Part shown: positions 44,162 to 45,918 of the stretch, in pieces | How the letters are laid out: each line of letters opens with the position of its first letter | Numbering within the stretch: position 1 is the first letter of the stretch | Assembly: GCA_013388735.1 (NCBI GenBank) | Contig: JACAES010000034.1 | Location: forward strand, 1 to 45,918 | DNA: 45,918 bases | DNA from: Chloroflexota bacterium | GTDB lineage: Bacteria > Chloroflexota > Anaerolineae > Aggregatilineales > Phototrophicaceae | Direction of reading: 5' to 3' | The notes under the pieces: generated by a model | Told to the model about the DNA's origin: nothing | Database searches by the model: none | What the model saw: only the letters and a program-made list of their open reading frames with translations | Translations under genes and position numbers: made by a program

Positions 44162-44566
44162 ATGCTTCAAACCAACCTGGATGGAAAACCGCGAAAAGTC
44201 CTTATCGTGGATGACGAGGATATGACGCGCGTGCTGTTGACGCATATTCTCGAACGAATGCAGATCTCTGCGCCGGACATCTTTCTGGCCGAGGACGGCG
44301 AACAAGCCCTGGAAATTGCCCGCCGCGAACGTCCCGATCTGATTTTACTGGATGTGCTGCTGCCCAAAATGAACGGTTACGACGTGTGTCAGGTCGTGCG
44401 CCGGATTCCCGACTATGATCCGTACATCATCATCCTGACCGCGCGCGGCAACCGGAACGACCGCCAGCGCGCGCAGGAAATCGGCGCAAACGACTTCATG
44501 ACCAAGCCGTTCAACCCATCTGGCCTGACCAACCAGCTCTCCGAACTGTGGGGACAGAAGCGTTAA
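44162..44566 (+). CDS. CheY-like single-domain response regulator
   Basis: A 134-residue receiver domain and nothing more. The pocket is D17/D18 (VLIVDDED), the phospho-acceptor D64 (ILLDVLLPKMNGYD), the switch threonine T93 (ILTARGN) and the lysine K115 (DFMTKPFNP). With no output domain it probably signals by contact or phosphotransfer. The ATG at 44162 has a poor ribosome site; a GTG at 44138 is in frame. TATAAT at 44092-44097 may be its -10 box. A histidine kinase gene follows 75 bases later with its own likely promoter, so the two may work together. Confidence 0.9.
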   Translation: MLQTNLDGKPRKVLIVDDEDMTRVLLTHILERMQISAPDIFLAEDGEQALEIARRERPDLILLDVLLPKMNGYDVCQVVRRIPDYDPYIIILTARGNRNDRQRAQEIGANDFMTKPFNPSGLTNQLSELWGQKR

Positions 44567-44573
44567 TCACCGA

Positions 44574-44602
44574 TTGTGCTGCCGGAAAACTTGTTATATT
44601 AT
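44574..44602 (+). promoter_or_regulatory. Promoter of the last histidine kinase gene
   Basis: TTGTGC (44574-44579), a 17-base spacer and TATTAT (44597-44602) give a likely sigma-70-type promoter with a start near 44609. It lies between the regulator stop and the kinase GTG. Confidence 0.55.
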
Positions 44603-44641
44603 CAATAATAGCCAACGATCAGAGTTCACAGAGGGAAAGCC

Positions 44642-45918
44642 GTGTCGGGGAAAATCAATCTAAATACCATTCTACCCCTATCGGTTCTGGAGGATGTGAT
44701 CCCTTGCTTCGAGAATTTCACCGGCGCAGCATATTCCATTGCTATCGCCGATACGCAGGGAGACATTTATTACGGAAATCCAGGCGACCACCCCTGCCGC
44801 GCCCAGGCAGCCATTGAGGTAGACCATCATGAGGTGGGGCAGGTGTTGGTGTACGCCGCTGCACCCGAAGCGCCGGCTGCGCCCGCCGCCGCATTTATGG
44901 CGCAGGTGTTATCCCAGATAGCAACCGAAACCTGGCGTCGGCAGGAGTTGGCCGAAGAGGTGCTGGCGCGTTACGACGAACTGAACCTCATCTACGACTT
45001 GGGCGATAGTTTCGTCCAGGGTGTTCCGCAGGACGAAATTTTTAAAAGCGTCCTGCTGGAAACCAACCGTATCGTCCGCGCCGACGCCGGGATTATCTAC
45101 AGTTGGGACGCCCGGCAGTCCACGCTCATCCCCGTCAGCTACTTCGGCGACCAGATCGCGCCGGACTTCTGGCAGGGACGGGTGCAGGAACTGGCGCTCA
45201 GCACGCTGTATGCTTATGAAGAAACGCAGCTTTTTGACGCCGAGAAGATTATCTGCGCGCCGCTGCGCTACGACGACCAACTGCTGGGTATCCTGGTGCT
45301 GCTGTACGAGGCCGAAAACAAAACGTTTAAAGCCAATGACGTTAATTTACTGACCGCCCTGGCGCAGAATACCTCGCTCTTTATCTACGCCGTGCGCCTG
45401 CTGGCGGAACGCGCCGAGCGCAACGCCCAGCTTGAAACTGCTCTGGCCGAACTTCAGGCCACCCGCGACCAGCTCAGCCGTGCCGAACGCCTGAGCATCA
45501 TCGGGCAGACCGTCGGCAGTCTGGTTCACGACATGCGTAACCCCCTGAACAACGTCATGGGCTACGCCGGCATCCTCCAGGAAGAAAACGTCACTTTTGA
45601 GGAACGCTACCAGTATGCCGGGCAGATCATCAAATACGTGACCGTGTTTTCGTCAATGGCGCAGGAAATCCTGGATTACATCCAGGGCGACGAAAACGTG
45701 AAAAAAGCCCCCGCCCGCGTGGACGACATCATGGAGCAGGTCGCCGATCTGCTCAACCCGCCAGGGCTGGAGCAGCCGGTCAAAATCCTGATGAACTACG
45801 AAACCGCGCGCGGTTTCACCATCAATGTAGACCGCCCGCGTTTCGTGCGCGTCTTCCAGAATCTTGTCAACAATTCGATTGACGCCATCGAAACCAACGG
45901 CGGCACGCAGGTGGAAAT
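44642..45918 (+). CDS. Cytoplasmic GAF-domain histidine kinase, cut by the window end
   Basis: The frame is open to the last base, so the C-terminus is missing; 425 codons are visible. A GTG start has GAGGGA about 5 bases upstream. The first 95 residues (LPLSVLEDVIPCFENFTGAA, with a second Cys in DHPCRAQ) resemble small sensor domains of the PocR-like kind. A coiled linker and a GAF-like domain (about 120-270) follow, then HisKA with H296 in SLVHDMRNPLNNVMGYAGIL, and the start of HATPase with N407 in NLVNNSIDAIE. No transmembrane helix is seen, so it senses something inside the cell. The nearby CheY-like protein may be its partner. Confidence 0.9.
   Translation, partial: MSGKINLNTILPLSVLEDVIPCFENFTGAAYSIAIADTQGDIYYGNPGDHPCRAQAAIEVDHHEVGQVLVYAAAPEAPAAPAAAFMAQVLSQIATETWRRQELAEEVLARYDELNLIYDLGDSFVQGVPQDEIFKSVLLETNRIVRADAGIIYSWDARQSTLIPVSYFGDQIAPDFWQGRVQELALSTLYAYEETQLFDAEKIICAPLRYDDQLLGILVLLYEAENKTFKANDVNLLTALAQNTSLFIYAVRLLAERAERNAQLETALAELQATRDQLSRAERLSIIGQTVGSLVHDMRNPLNNVMGYAGILQEENVTFEERYQYAGQIIKYVTVFSSMAQEILDYIQGDENVKKAPARVDDIMEQVADLLNPPGLEQPVKILMNYETARGFTINVDRPRFVRVFQNLVNNSIDAIETNGGTQVE

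Overview
The window reads as a chromosomal segment of a GC-rich bacterium, most likely a Chloroflexota (Anaerolineae-like) lineage. This placement is inference, from a combination of RNase J, an F420-type luciferase-like oxidoreductase, many secreted beta-propeller proteins, a transglutaminase protein with a Pro/Thr-rich linker, large hybrid histidine kinases and a type-A-like RNase P RNA. No rRNA, tRNA or CRISPR array was seen, and there is no convincing prophage. Most genes are housekeeping or envelope genes in short, tightly packed operons.

Region 1 (62-8818, + strand) is one long operon with many overlapping or nearly touching genes. It encodes a response regulator with a long disordered N-terminus, a membrane-anchored TPR protein, an anchored LamG/DUF1080-like protein, the tRNA methylthiotransferase MtaB, YqeY, a 7TM-HD (PgpH-like) phosphodiesterase, YbeY, a DagK-type lipid kinase and an anchored glycosidase-like barrel. 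MtaB has Tyr where the middle cysteine of its radical-SAM cluster should be. Region 2 (8948-13675, - strand) holds a nucleotidyltransferase, a luciferase-like oxidoreductase and two tandem M20 dipeptidase paralogues. Region 3 (13841-18193) has a LURP-one-like protein that abuts, stop to stop, a lone tyrosine recombinase, followed by a hybrid histidine kinase with two receiver domains.

Region 4 (18411-24388, + strand) encodes a secreted choice-of-anchor-I beta-propeller, a secreted tandem beta-propeller phytase, a gap filled with a palindromic repeat, and a one-chain fusion of a GHMP sugar kinase to a GalU-type uridylyltransferase. Region 5 (24524-28006, - strand) carries ATP-dependent PEP carboxykinase overlapping an aspartate-type aminotransferase, with the RNase P RNA gene upstream. 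Region 6 (28095-32696, + strand) has a GT39-like membrane glycosyltransferase, a 224-bp MITE-like element, and a TgpA-like membrane transglutaminase that has its own promoter just after the element.

Region 7 (32719-38817, - strand) encodes RNase J, a WecE/RffA sugar aminotransferase, and an overlapping pair made of a carboxylate-amine-ligase-like protein and a PQQ-type sugar dehydrogenase-like propeller. Region 8 (38992-45918) has a glycerol-1-phosphate-dehydrogenase-like protein that seems to have lost its metal ligands, next to a phosphohexomutase; a membrane protein of unknown role; NADP-type isocitrate dehydrogenase with a clear terminator; a CheY-like regulator; and a histidine kinase cut by the window edge.

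The strongest leads are the MtaB cysteine-to-tyrosine change, the kinase-uridylyltransferase fusion, the metal-ligand-poor dehydrogenase and the MITE-like element. No multi-gene system that is clearly new was found.
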